Assembly: GCA_036496805.1 (NCBI GenBank)
Contig: DASXKN010000019.1
Location: 62,001 to 126,000, forward strand
Direction of reading: 5' to 3'
Length of the DNA: 64,000 nt
From: SZAS-103 sp036496805
GTDB lineage: Bacteria > Pseudomonadota > Gammaproteobacteria > Xanthomonadales > Xanthomonadaceae
Below, one piece after another: positions 39,401 to 48,377 of the stretch; the stretch's first letter is position 1, and each line of letters starts with the position of its first letter. The notes below the pieces were generated by a model. The model searched no databases. It worked only from the letters and a program-made list of their open reading frames with translations, and was not told the DNA's origin. A program made the position numbers and the translations under genes.

Positions 39401-39637
39401 CTAGCCCAGCTTGCGGTCCAGGGCGAGGCTCAGGTCGCCCGGCGTCTTGATCGCGTCGGCTTCCTGCTCGGAGAACTTCACGCCGTGCTTCTCCTCGATC
39501 GCGAGGAACAAGCCCATCACGTCGAGCGAATCGATGCCGTTGTCGCGGAAGCTGCGCTCCGGCGAGAAGTTGTCGCTGTCGTAGTCGATGCCTGCGCCCT
39601 GCAGCGCGTCGACGATCCTCTGGTCATTGGCTGTCAT
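39401..39637 (-). CDS. Acyl carrier protein
   Basis: A 78-residue acidic protein with the phosphopantetheine attachment motif GIDSLDVM (Ser37). It is unlinked to the fab genes that accompany the housekeeping AcpP and its sequence is divergent, so it is likely a dedicated carrier. Its start overlaps the end of the KAS III-like gene by 14 bases, which implies joint function: the synthase would load or extend an acyl group held on this protein for the adjacent acyltransferase. Confidence 0.9.
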   Translation of the reverse strand: MTANDQRIVDALQGAGIDYDSDNFSPERSFRDNGIDSLDVMGLFLAIEEKHGVKFSEQEADAIKTPGDLSLALDRKLG

Positions 39638-40568
39638 TTGCGTCCGTCCTCCTGCACAGGCAGCTGGCCCACGACAATCCCACCCCGAACCCGCTCAGCA
39701 CCACGTTGCGTGCCGAGCGATCGTGCAGCAGGCGTTCGGCGATCAGCGGTATCGTGGACGATACCGTATTGCCGCAATGTTCGATCTCGATCGGGAATTT
39801 CTCCAGCGGCTGGCGCAGGCGATCCGCGATCGACTTGACGATGAAACGGCTGCCCTGGTGGAGGACGAAGCGGTCGACGTCGCCGGGAGCGACGCCCGCG
39901 CCGGCAAGCATCGCCGCGATGTCGCCGGGGATCGTGGTGGCGGCGAAGTTGAACACGCCGCGACCGTCCATCGCGAACTTGCCGTTCTCGGTGCGGATCG
40001 CCTGCCAGTCCTTGCCGCGCGACTTGAGACTGAAGGCTTCGAGCGACCAGACAGGATCGACGCCGATCAGGGTCGCGGTCGCCGCATCGCCGAACAGCAG
40101 GACGGTGTTGCGGTCCTCGGGATCGATGATCTTCGAATACGGATCGGCGGTGACCAGCACGCCGCGTTCCAGCCCCTGCGCCTGCATGAGCGCGCGCAGG
40201 ACGGCCACGCCGTAGACGAAGCCCGAACATCCGAGCGAGATGTCGAATGCCGCGCAGGATTCGTCCAGCCCGGCGCGGCCGTGCACCTGCGCCGACACGT
40301 GCGGGATGTTGCGATCGGGATTCTGTGTCACCACGACCAGGGCCTGGATCGAGCCGGGGTCGAGCGATTGCTGCTGCATCAGCCGCTCGAGCGCGAGGAA
40401 GGCCAGGTCTGAGGTGTCCTGGTCGGCTGCCTTGATCGCGCGCTCGAGCACGCCGATCTTGCTGCCGAGGAAGGACTCGTCGAGCTCGAAGCGCTCGGCG
40501 AGGGCGAGGTTGCTCGCGCGTCCTTCCGGGATGTACGAAGCGATGGCCTTGATTCCGAGCATGTTCAT
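39624..40568 (-). CDS. KAS III-like 3-oxoacyl-[ACP] synthase
   Basis: Thiolase-fold condensing enzyme of 314 residues. The catalytic triad expected for FabH-type enzymes is intact: C114 in DISLGCSGF, H237 in VLHQGS and N267 in HCGNTV. Such enzymes join a short acyl-CoA to malonyl-ACP, or transfer acyl groups. Overlaps with the 204-residue gene upstream (ATGA) and with the ACP gene downstream, inside a sugar cluster, argue for a role in making an acyl substituent and not in bulk fatty-acid synthesis. An ATG two codons downstream is an alternative start. Confidence 0.88.
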   Translation of the reverse strand: MNMLGIKAIASYIPEGRASNLALAERFELDESFLGSKIGVLERAIKAADQDTSDLAFLALERLMQQQSLDPGSIQALVVVTQNPDRNIPHVSAQVHGRAGLDESCAAFDISLGCSGFVYGVAVLRALMQAQGLERGVLVTADPYSKIIDPEDRNTVLLFGDAATATLIGVDPVWSLEAFSLKSRGKDWQAIRTENGKFAMDGRGVFNFAATTIPGDIAAMLAGAGVAPGDVDRFVLHQGSRFIVKSIADRLRQPLEKFPIEIEHCGNTVSSTIPLIAERLLHDRSARNVVLSGFGVGLSWASCLCRRTDANDSQ

Positions 40569-41179
40569 GCCAGTACGAAAAAGATATCGCCGAGGCTGCG
40601 TCCATCGACCGTGAGCGCGCTGCGGGTGAGCTTGCCGCGGAAGTCGGACTGGATGCTCACGCGATGTTCGACGGCTTCCCCGCATGCATCGTGGTAGGAA
40701 GCGAGCCTGGCGCGCACGAACAGCCATTTCCCCTTCGCCTGTGGATATACCGCATGATGCAGCGCCTTGACCATCGCGATCCAGCGTTCGATGTTCGTGA
40801 AAGGCAGCACGCCGCCGCTGGTCGCGGTCGCCGACGGCACGTCGATGGTGGTAACGGCGACGATCTGGTCTTCGGGGTAGGGTTCGCGCCGGACGATCGG
40901 GCGAGCGTCCTCCACCAGCACGAACCTGCGCGGAACTCCGTCGATGCTGCAGCTCAACTGCACCGGGGGTTCGCTTCCCGGCGGCGCGTCCGCGAGCAGC
41001 GTCAGGCTGGTCCTGGCCAGGGCGTGGAAGACGATGTCGATGTCCGCGAGGACGCCCATGTCGCGTTCGCCGCACACCGCGCGCAACACGATGGACAGGA
41101 TGTCGGCGCCCTGCAGGTAGTCGCGCTCGCCCTTGAAGCGCATGCCGTCGAGCGGCAGCGGGAGTGTCGGATCGCTCAT
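40565..41179 (-). CDS. Protein of unknown function within the acyl-sugar cassette
   Basis: A 204-residue soluble-looking protein with no family that I recognise. It is rich in predicted beta strands, has no signal peptide or membrane segment, and starts with a conserved-looking RFKGERDYLQGADIL stretch (13-27). Cysteines at about residues 35, 81 and 167 do not form a clear metal motif. It overlaps the acyltransferase gene upstream and the KAS III-like gene downstream by four bases each, so it probably acts in the same pathway, perhaps as an acyl-chain modifying or partner protein. That role is inference from position only. Confidence 0.75.
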   Translation of the reverse strand: MSDPTLPLPLDGMRFKGERDYLQGADILSIVLRAVCGERDMGVLADIDIVFHALARTSLTLLADAPPGSEPPVQLSCSIDGVPRRFVLVEDARPIVRREPYPEDQIVAVTTIDVPSATATSGGVLPFTNIERWIAMVKALHHAVYPQAKGKWLFVRARLASYHDACGEAVEHRVSIQSDFRGKLTRSALTVDGRSLGDIFFVLA

Positions 41180-42096
41180 CGTGTCGGGCCCGCGGTGATG
41201 GACGTGTGGGCGCGCGCGGGGTTGCCGAACACCGAGGCGCCGGCGCGCACGTGCTTGGTCACGACGCTGCCCATGCCGACATTCGCGCCCGCGCCGATGC
41301 GGACGTTGTCGCGGATCGTGCAGCCCATCGCGATCGTCGCGCCGGCACCGATCCGGGTGTGGCCGCCGATCAGGGTGCCGACCGAGATCCAGGCGTTGTC
41401 TTCGATCTCGACGCCGTGGCCGACGTTGCATAGGTTGCCGATGATGCAGCCTGCGCCGATCCGCGTGCTGGAAAGGATGCCGCGCACGACCACGCAGGAT
41501 GCGCCGATGCTCGCGTCCTCGCCGACGATCACGCCGGCAAGGTGCGGGAACCCGCGGCGCCGGCCATCCTGGCCCATGTAGGCGTTGATGCCGGTGCCGC
41601 CGATCACGCAGTTCTCGCCGATGCTGGCGCCGCGTCGCAGCCAGGTGCCGGCGCGGACGACCGCGCCGCTGCCGATGCGCACGCCTGCGTCGACCTGGAC
41701 GCCCGCCTCGACGACCGCGCCTTCGCCGATCCGCGCTTCGGGCGATATCGAAGGCGCATGGGGCAGCAGCGAAGTCGCGCCGAGCAGGTCGTTGCGCTGC
41801 AGGTAGTCCAGGGTGTCGATGAAGACCGCGCGCGGGTCGTCGACCGGCAGCAGGCTGGCCGCTGGATACGACCTCGCGAATTGATAGGCGAGGGCGTGCG
41901 ATACCAGGATCGTGGAGGCGAACGAGGGATCGACGAGGTCGCCGCCCGGCGCCCGCTCGCAGAAGGTCAGGCAGCCGGCGCGCGGGTGATCGATCAGGGT
42001 CACGCCAAGGAACGACAGCCCGTGCGCCGGCGCGATCGCGGCCATCGTCGGCAGCTCGCCCAGCGGGCAGGGACGACGTGCCGGGAAGAATTCCAT
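41176..42096 (-). CDS. Left-handed beta-helix (hexapeptide) acyltransferase, LpxD/sugar N-acyltransferase-like
   Basis: A 306-residue protein. The N-terminal third resembles the substrate domain of LpxD-type enzymes; the rest is a long run of [LIV]-G-x4 hexapeptide turns (about 105-295) forming a parallel beta helix, with NVGHGVEIED carrying the likely catalytic His. Such trimers transfer acetyl or longer acyl groups to amino sugars. It directly follows the aminotransferase gene, so N-acylation of the amino group that enzyme makes is likely. The ATG 42096 start is used; GTG 42111 would add five residues. Confidence 0.85.
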   Translation of the reverse strand: MEFFPARRPCPLGELPTMAAIAPAHGLSFLGVTLIDHPRAGCLTFCERAPGGDLVDPSFASTILVSHALAYQFARSYPAASLLPVDDPRAVFIDTLDYLQRNDLLGATSLLPHAPSISPEARIGEGAVVEAGVQVDAGVRIGSGAVVRAGTWLRRGASIGENCVIGGTGINAYMGQDGRRRGFPHLAGVIVGEDASIGASCVVVRGILSSTRIGAGCIIGNLCNVGHGVEIEDNAWISVGTLIGGHTRIGAGATIAMGCTIRDNVRIGAGANVGMGSVVTKHVRAGASVFGNPARAHTSITAGPTR

Positions 42097-42103
42097 CGCC
42101 GGC

Positions 42104-43282
42104 TCAGGCACGCGCAGGGGAGGCGAGCTGGCGCAGCACGCCGGCGACGAGCGCGATCGCTCCCGCGGGCAGGTTCGGTCCGGTCGGCAGCACCACCACG
42201 CGTTCGGCCACGGCGGTCGTATTGGCGAGCAGCAGGCCCGCGTGCGGGTACAGGTCGCGATACGGCTGCATCCGGTGGCAGCCCGGCCAGAAGTATTTGC
42301 GAGCCAGCACGTTCTCCGCTTGCAGGGCGGCGACGACCTCGTCGCGCGTCGCCGGGCAGCGTTCGTCCACCTCGATCACGACATAGTGGTGGCTGTTGCG
42401 CTCGGCCGGATCGTATTCGAGCAGGGAAATGCCGGGAATGCCGGACAGCGCTTCGCGCCAGGTCGCATGGCAGTCGCGGTTCACGGCGAAGATGCCCTCG
42501 ATGCCGTCGAGGTTGACCATCCCCATCGCCGCGCAGACCTCGATCATCTTGCCGTTGGTGCCGGGATGGACGACGTTGTCGTAACCCTTGAAGCCGAAGT
42601 TGCGCATCAGGCGCATGGCTTGCGCGAGTTCGTCGTCGTCGGTGGTGACGGCGCCGCCTTCCATGGTGTTGAACGCCTTGGTGGCGTGGAAGCTGAGGAC
42701 CTCGCAGGCGCCGAAGCGGCCGATCGGCTGCCCGCGCCAGGTGCTGCCGAAGGCGTGCGCGGCATCGAACATCAGCTTCAGGCCATGCTCGTCGGCGATC
42801 GCCTGCAGCGCGTCGATCGGCGCCGCGCGTCCCCACAGGTGCACGCCGATGATGCCGGTCGTGCGCGGCGTGATCATGCGCCGCACGGAGTCGGGGTCGA
42901 GGTTGTGGGTGCGCGCGTCGATGTCCGCGAACACCGGCGTGATGCCCTGCCAGGACAGCGCATGCGCGGTGGCGACGAAGGTCCACGAGGGAATGATCAC
43001 CTCGCCTTCCAGCCCGAGAGCGCGGATCGCGATCTCGAGCGCGATCGTGCCGTTGCACATCGCCACGCAATGCTTCACGCCGAGACGTTCGGCGATGCGG
43101 CGTTCGAACTCCTGCACCATCGGACCGTTGTTGGTCAGCCAATGGCTGTCGAGGATGCGGCCGACGCCTTGCAGGAAGGCCTCGCGGTCGCCGATGTTCG
43201 GGCGGCCGACGTGCAGTGCTTCGGCGAAGGCCGGCGGCGCGCCGTGGATGGCGAGGTCGGATGGGGTGCGGATCGGTTTCAT
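42104..43282 (-). CDS. DegT/DnrJ/EryC1/StrS family sugar aminotransferase
   Basis: PLP enzyme of 392 residues that aminates nucleotide-activated keto-sugars. The PLP lysine is K202 in SFHATKAFNTMEGG, the usual context for this family; GTIALEIAIRAL near 79-90 and DAAHAFGS near 174-181 are further motifs. It resembles enzymes of the VioA/QdtB/FdtB type that make 3- or 4-amino-dideoxyhexoses, but the regiochemistry cannot be read. Nucleotidyltransferase and dehydratase genes for the sugar are not in the window. It overlaps the GT2 gene upstream by four bases. Confidence 0.9.
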   Translation of the reverse strand: MKPIRTPSDLAIHGAPPAFAEALHVGRPNIGDREAFLQGVGRILDSHWLTNNGPMVQEFERRIAERLGVKHCVAMCNGTIALEIAIRALGLEGEVIIPSWTFVATAHALSWQGITPVFADIDARTHNLDPDSVRRMITPRTTGIIGVHLWGRAAPIDALQAIADEHGLKLMFDAAHAFGSTWRGQPIGRFGACEVLSFHATKAFNTMEGGAVTTDDDELAQAMRLMRNFGFKGYDNVVHPGTNGKMIEVCAAMGMVNLDGIEGIFAVNRDCHATWREALSGIPGISLLEYDPAERNSHHYVVIEVDERCPATRDEVVAALQAENVLARKYFWPGCHRMQPYRDLYPHAGLLLANTTAVAERVVVLPTGPNLPAGAIALVAGVLRQLASPARA

Positions 43283-44289
43283 GCTTGCGTGGTCTGTGGG
43301 TCGCGTGCGGTTCGCGGGGCGATGTCAGGTTTTCCGGCACGATCGCGCGAGGCGTCGAGCTCCAGTCGACGCACCCGCCATTCGATCCGCTCAAGCAGCC
43401 GCCGGTTGGTCGCCATCAGGTCGGCGAGGAAGCCCAGCACGAAAAGAAGGAAGGCGAGCGTCATGCACATGCCGGTGAAGATCACCGACTGGATGTGCCC
43501 ATTGCCGTGGCCCTGCGCCAGATAGACGAGGAAGCGCGCGCCCGCGAGCAGGCCGGCCGCGGAGAAGACGGCGCCGAGGATCCAGAAGAACAGCATCGGC
43601 CGGTAGGTGGCGAAGATGCGCACGATGGTCGCCAGCGAGCGCAGCACGTAGTTGCCGGCGCTCTTCACCAGGCGCGAGGGTCGCAGGTCGGGATTGGTGC
43701 GCACCGGGACGGAGAGCACGCGGATGTTGCTGCGCCCGGCCTGGATGATGGTCTCGAGGGTGTAGGTGTAGGTGTTGAACACGTTCAGACGCAGGGCGAC
43801 GTCGCGGGTCATCGCGCGGAAGCCGCTGGGCGCATCGGCTACATTGGTGCGCGAGGCGATCCGCACCACCCGGCTGCCGAGCTTCTGCAGGCGCCGCTTG
43901 ATCCAGGAGAAGTGCTGGGTCGTCTCGATCGGCCGGGCGCCGATCACGAACTCGGCCTTGCCCTCGATGATCGGCGCGACCAGGGTCGCGATGTCGCGCG
44001 CGTCGTACTGGTTGTCGGCATCGGTGTTGACGATGATGTCGGCGCCCAGCCGGGTCGCGGTATCCAGGCCGGTCATGAAGGCCGTCGCGAGGCCGCGGTT
44101 GATCGCGTGACGGACCACGTGGTCGACGCCCAGCCGTTGCGCGACCGCGGCAGTGTCGTCGCGCGAACCGTCGTCGATCACCAGCCACTCGACCTGGTCG
44201 CATCCTTCCACGTTGCGCGGCAGCGAAGCCAGCGTCACCGGCAGGGCTTCGGCCTCGTTGAAGCAGGGAATCTGGATGATCAGCTTCAT
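43279..44289 (-). CDS. Family 2 glycosyltransferase with two C-terminal membrane segments (GtrB/DPM synthase-like)
   Basis: A 336-residue protein: GT2 domain with IIQIPCFNEAEALP (3-16), VIDDGSRDD (about 39-47) and VNTDADNQYDARD (about 84-96), then two hydrophobic segments (about 228-252 and 266-290). This build is typical of enzymes charging undecaprenyl phosphate with one sugar that a GT-C enzyme then uses. It lies 43 bases downstream of a GT-C/TPR gene, so the two could form donor-maker and transferase. The start is ATG 44289; the longer upstream frame overlaps the neighbour. Confidence 0.87.
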   Translation of the reverse strand: MKLIIQIPCFNEAEALPVTLASLPRNVEGCDQVEWLVIDDGSRDDTAAVAQRLGVDHVVRHAINRGLATAFMTGLDTATRLGADIIVNTDADNQYDARDIATLVAPIIEGKAEFVIGARPIETTQHFSWIKRRLQKLGSRVVRIASRTNVADAPSGFRAMTRDVALRLNVFNTYTYTLETIIQAGRSNIRVLSVPVRTNPDLRPSRLVKSAGNYVLRSLATIVRIFATYRPMLFFWILGAVFSAAGLLAGARFLVYLAQGHGNGHIQSVIFTGMCMTLAFLLFVLGFLADLMATNRRLLERIEWRVRRLELDASRDRAGKPDIAPRTARDPQTTQA

Positions 44290-44332
44290 GTCGGAAGTCG
44301 ATGCCCGGTGCCTGCGCAGGTCGTGACCCAGT

Positions 44333-46312
44333 CTACCGGCTTGCGGAGGCGGCCGGCAGTCGCGAAGCCGGCTCAGGCACGGTTGCATTCGACTTTCCGG
44401 CCTTGGCCAGCGCCGCTTCGAGCTCGGCGATCGTCGTGTCCTGCGAGCCGCCGCGGTCGAGGGCGCGGAATTTCTCTATCTCCGCGCGCGCCTCGTCGAA
44501 TCGGCCGACGCTGATCAGCATCTTGACCAGGTTCGCGCGATACACCGGCACCCTCGGGTGTGCCGCGACGACGGCGTGCGACATGCGCACGGCCAGCTCG
44601 ACGTCGCCGAGCCTCTGCAAGGCGAAGTCGGCATAGGCGGACACCAGGTTCGGGTCACCCGCCGATGCGGTCAGCGCGGTGGTGAAGGCTGCGAACAATT
44701 CCCTGGGCTGATCCGGGCAGTCGCCACGCCGCTGGCAACGGAACAGGAAGATCACCGCGTTTATGTCGCCTTGGTCCGGTGCGCGGCCCTGCAGTTTCCG
44801 GGTGATCGCCGGCCACCAGCGCGGATCGATCGGCCGGTGCGCGCGACCGTTGAGGTAGATCAGCGCCTGCAACGGCCCGATCCCGCTGTCGGGGCGGTAG
44901 GCGTTGCGTTCGAGGATGGCGATGGACCGGTCGATCAGCGGGGACTTCTGGTCCTTGCCCGCGGCAAGGATCAGGGTGCGCGCGAGCTCGTATTGCGCGC
45001 GTGGCGCGTCGGGACGCTTGAGCGCTTCGGCATAGGCCAGGCGCATGGGGTCGGACCATTCTTCCGAACGCAGGAACGTTGTGAAAGCGAACCATGCGAC
45101 GAATCCCGCCGCGATCGCGGCCCTGGCCAGCGGCAGGCGCAGTCCCGGCTCGAGCGCGAGCAGCGAGGCCGCAGCGAGGAGCAGGCCGATCGAGGGGAAG
45201 TAGTTGCGGTGTTCGAAGACCAGTTCGAGCGGAATCACCGTTCCGGTCAGCATGTGGCCCGCGAAGAACCACGCGATGCCCAGGCAGAACAGTGGTCTCG
45301 CCCTGCGCTGCCACAGCGCGAGCCCGATCAGGCACAGGAGGGCGACGATCGCGGCCAGGGTGGCCGGCGGATCGAACAGGCCATGGGAAGCCTTGAGATC
45401 GTCGTGATAGAAGGTCAGCGCGTTGATGTTCGGGAACAGGGTCCAGCCGATGTAGTCCACCAACACGCGCGGCTCGGTCAGCAGCCGCTGTCCGATCGAG
45501 AACGTGCGGAAACTCGCGAAGCTGTGGAAGATCCAGGTCGAGATCCAGGCCAGCCCCGCGACCAGCGGCAGCGCCAGCAAACCCGCGTAGGTCAGCAGGA
45601 CCGGTCGGCTGCGCCTGCCGTCCGCGTTGCGGAAGCCGGCGATGGCGAACTCCGCGCAAAACGCGAAGAGCGGCAGGAGCGCAGCCGATTCCTTCGCCGC
45701 GAAGCCGAGGACCATGCAGGCCAGCAGGCTCGCCGGCAGTCCGATGCCGCCGCGTCCCTCGATGTACTCCCGCCGGCGCGCGCGCAGGTGCCAGAGCAGA
45801 CCGGCGAGCACGAAGAGGTTGGCCAGCGATTCCATCCGCTGGCTGACGTAGGCGACGCCGGTGAAGTTGATCGGCAACAGCAGCCATGCCGCGGCGATGA
45901 TCGCCGCGATCGTGTCGTGCCGCTCCGCTTCGGTTGCCTGCGCGTGGGCGACCGTCCGGCGCAACCGGAACAGCTCGCGCAACATGAGGAACAGCAGCAG
46001 GCCGTTGACCAGGTGAATGCCGAGGTTGGTCAGCTTCGGCCAGAACGGATCGATCCCGGTGAGGTAGTAGTTCAGCGCGAAGCTGAGCATGCTCAACGCG
46101 CGGAACTGGTTCGTGCCTGCCTGGGCCAGCGCCGCCCTGATCCAGTCGCCCGCCCGCAGCGTGGTGACGTGGACGTCGGCGTTGCTCAGGAAATAGACGT
46201 CGTCGTCGAAAATGTAGCCGCCGTGCAGGCTCGGCCAGTAGACCAGCACGGTCAGGCATGCCGCGGCGAGGAACATCCACGCCGCGCGTCGTGCTGTCGG
46301 CGGGGGAGTCAC
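44333..46312 (-). CDS. Polytopic GT-C-like protein with C-terminal TPR region (protein A)
   Basis: A 659-residue protein with about ten to twelve membrane segments and a soluble C-terminal part of about 200 residues with TPR-like helical repeats. The first periplasmic loop has YIFDDDVYF with D36-D37-D38, the place of the catalytic Asp in GT-C transferases. LLTEPRVLVDY and LVFEHRNYFPS are shared with protein B. The layout recalls animal TMTC O-mannosyltransferases (GT-C plus TPR). Start GTG 46312 overlaps the protein B stop (GTGA). Probable lipid-sugar-dependent glycosyltransferase; acceptor unknown, pilin being a candidate from context. Confidence 0.75.
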   Translation of the reverse strand: MTPPPTARRAAWMFLAAACLTVLVYWPSLHGGYIFDDDVYFLSNADVHVTTLRAGDWIRAALAQAGTNQFRALSMLSFALNYYLTGIDPFWPKLTNLGIHLVNGLLLFLMLRELFRLRRTVAHAQATEAERHDTIAAIIAAAWLLLPINFTGVAYVSQRMESLANLFVLAGLLWHLRARRREYIEGRGGIGLPASLLACMVLGFAAKESAALLPLFAFCAEFAIAGFRNADGRRSRPVLLTYAGLLALPLVAGLAWISTWIFHSFASFRTFSIGQRLLTEPRVLVDYIGWTLFPNINALTFYHDDLKASHGLFDPPATLAAIVALLCLIGLALWQRRARPLFCLGIAWFFAGHMLTGTVIPLELVFEHRNYFPSIGLLLAAASLLALEPGLRLPLARAAIAAGFVAWFAFTTFLRSEEWSDPMRLAYAEALKRPDAPRAQYELARTLILAAGKDQKSPLIDRSIAILERNAYRPDSGIGPLQALIYLNGRAHRPIDPRWWPAITRKLQGRAPDQGDINAVIFLFRCQRRGDCPDQPRELFAAFTTALTASAGDPNLVSAYADFALQRLGDVELAVRMSHAVVAAHPRVPVYRANLVKMLISVGRFDEARAEIEKFRALDRGGSQDTTIAELEAALAKAGKSNATVPEPASRLPAASASR

Positions 46313-48252
46313 GAGGGGTTTCCCAGGTCGGCGACGATCTTGCCGCGCAGTTCCTCGATCTGCTGCTGCCAGAAACCTTGCCGATACATCACCCAGGTGT
46401 GCACGTCGCTCATGCTGCGCCATTGGTACCAGGGGAGCACCGGTTTCACCGAAGCCAACTGCAGGTGGGCCAAGGCCTCGCGCGGATGATGGGCTGCTGC
46501 CAGCAGTGCGGATTGCACCATCACCGTGTCGAGCTTCGGCTCGGCGCGGAAGGCCGCGTTGAAAGCGGCCAAGGCATCCTGCGGCCGGTTCTCGGCCAAC
46601 GCGATCTCGCCGAGCAGATGCTCGGCGTCGCTGCGGCGGCCGGGCTGCATCGCGGTGTGGGGATTGCGCACGAACGCGTCCGCCAGCCTGTCGGCCTGCG
46701 CCATGCCAAGGCCCTTGCAGGATCCGGATTCCATCAACGGCAACGCCCTTTCCATCCACTTGAAGGAAAGTCGGGTCGGGTCGGGCGCGCTGGCGAAGGA
46801 TTGTTCGAGGGCAGTCAGGTCGCCCGCGGACAGGCTGCCGGCCTTGCAGCGCAAGCCGGCCAGGTTGACCAGCAACTGCATGTCGCCGGGATACTGGCGC
46901 AATGCCCTGCGCACCCGGTCCTCGGCGCGGTCGAGCCGACCGTTGGCCACTTCGTATTGCGCCTCCCAGGCCTGTGCGCGCGGCGAGTCGGGATTGCGTT
47001 CGCCCCATACGAGGGCTTGGCTGGTCGGATCGCCCCAAAGGCTGGCGCCCAGCCAGGTCTCCGCCGCCAGCAGCATGGGCAGTCCGAAGGCGAGGAGGGT
47101 GCGCAGGCGCGACAGTCCGCCGGGTCCGGTCAGCCACAACGCCAGCGGCCAGAACATCAGCGCGGCCGGGAGGTAGTTGCGGTGCTCGAAGTAGATCTCG
47201 AGCGGGAAGGGTCCGGATTCGATCGACTGCCCCGCCAGATAAAAAGCGATCGCGATCGCCACGGATGGGACGCGATCACGCAGGAACCAGGCGATCGCCG
47301 CCATCGCGATCACCCCGGCGAGCGCCGGCAAGGTCGTCCACGGGTGGAACAGGTCCTTGGAAATGACATAGCCATCGTTGAACAGGCCGGGCGAGAACGG
47401 TCTCGGAAACCATAGCTGCCCCAGGTAATCGAACAGGACGCGCGGTTCGGTGAGCAGGCGCTCCGGCAGCGTCCACTGGCGATGGATGATTGCCGCCCTC
47501 GCGAAGCCGGGAAGCGACACCAGCACGTAGGCAAACAGCACGCAGGTGGGTAACCACAGCAACCATCGCCGCGCACTGCGCAGGCGGTCGGAATCCTGCC
47601 GCTTCGCCAGGCGGCACTCGATCACCAGCAGCAGGGCCGGCAGCAACAGGCCGTTGGCCTTGCTGAGGGTCGCCAGCACGGTGCACAGCCCGACCGCGGC
47701 GATCATCCACCGGCGCGCGCCGGCCTGGTCATCCAGCAGCCTTCGGCGTGCAACCAGCCACGTCCAGAGTGCGAGGAAAGTGAAGGTGGCCGGCAGCATA
47801 GCCTCGCGCTGGACGATGTACAGCGTGGTGGACACGAACAGCGGATGCAGCATCCACAAACCGGCGCCCAGCACGGCTGCCCTGCAGGAACGGGTTTCCT
47901 CGAGCCGGAAGGCCCGGCCCAGTTCGGCCAATGCCGCGAACAGCAGCAAGCCGTTGAGCAGGTGCAACAGGATATTGGTGCGCTTGAATGGATAAGGATC
48001 CGCGGGCCAGTCGTGGGCATCCAGCAGGAAGCTCAGCACGGCAACCGGGCGACCCGTCGGGTCCGCTTCGCCCGAGGTCGCATAGCGCTCCAGGGCCGGC
48101 AGCGAGTCCACCGCGCCATAGGCGCCGAGGGGCTCCATGTTGGGCAGATCGTCGAATACGAACCCGCCACGGGTGCCCGGCCAGAACGCGAGTGCCGTCG
48201 CCAGTACGATCGCGCCCAGCCAGAGCCAGCAGTTTCGGAAAGGTCGTTCCAT
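46309..48252 (-). CDS. Polytopic GT-C-like protein with C-terminal TPR region (protein B)
   Basis: A 647-residue homologue of protein A. FVFDDLPN (D34-D35) is in the first loop, LLTEPRVLFDY near the middle, and IYFEHRNYLPA near residue 340. The C-terminal part from about 400 holds repeated helical pairs of TPR type. It starts 63 bases downstream of the pilA1 terminator on the same strand and overlaps protein A. A transcript reading through that terminator would link it to pilin expression. A GT-C enzyme that glycosylates pilin or another exported protein fits, but no partner is proven. Confidence 0.75.
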   Translation of the reverse strand: MERPFRNCWLWLGAIVLATALAFWPGTRGGFVFDDLPNMEPLGAYGAVDSLPALERYATSGEADPTGRPVAVLSFLLDAHDWPADPYPFKRTNILLHLLNGLLLFAALAELGRAFRLEETRSCRAAVLGAGLWMLHPLFVSTTLYIVQREAMLPATFTFLALWTWLVARRRLLDDQAGARRWMIAAVGLCTVLATLSKANGLLLPALLLVIECRLAKRQDSDRLRSARRWLLWLPTCVLFAYVLVSLPGFARAAIIHRQWTLPERLLTEPRVLFDYLGQLWFPRPFSPGLFNDGYVISKDLFHPWTTLPALAGVIAMAAIAWFLRDRVPSVAIAIAFYLAGQSIESGPFPLEIYFEHRNYLPAALMFWPLALWLTGPGGLSRLRTLLAFGLPMLLAAETWLGASLWGDPTSQALVWGERNPDSPRAQAWEAQYEVANGRLDRAEDRVRRALRQYPGDMQLLVNLAGLRCKAGSLSAGDLTALEQSFASAPDPTRLSFKWMERALPLMESGSCKGLGMAQADRLADAFVRNPHTAMQPGRRSDAEHLLGEIALAENRPQDALAAFNAAFRAEPKLDTVMVQSALLAAAHHPREALAHLQLASVKPVLPWYQWRSMSDVHTWVMYRQGFWQQQIEELRGKIVADLGNPS

Positions 48253-48315
48253 CGGGCGAGTATGAGCGAATGGACGGGTGACGCGTCAGCGCCCAGGGCG
48301 GTCGAGCGTGGGCGC

Positions 48316-48345
48316 AAAAAGAAAGGCCGCCTTGCGGCGGCCTTT
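48316..48345 (-). terminator. Factor-independent terminator after pilA1
   Basis: On the minus strand AGGCCGCC-GCAA-GGCGGCCT is followed by TTCTTTTT, a textbook hairpin with T-run, about 33 bases after the pilA1 stop. Confidence 0.9.
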
Positions 48346-48377
48346 CCGGTACTGCAACTGTGCAGCAGTCGAACCGA

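Noticed and set aside
33164..44289. Horizontally acquired island with mobile-element borders
   Set aside because: The gene content is typical of variable sugar loci, but no transposase, integrase, direct-repeat border or obvious drop in GC was seen.
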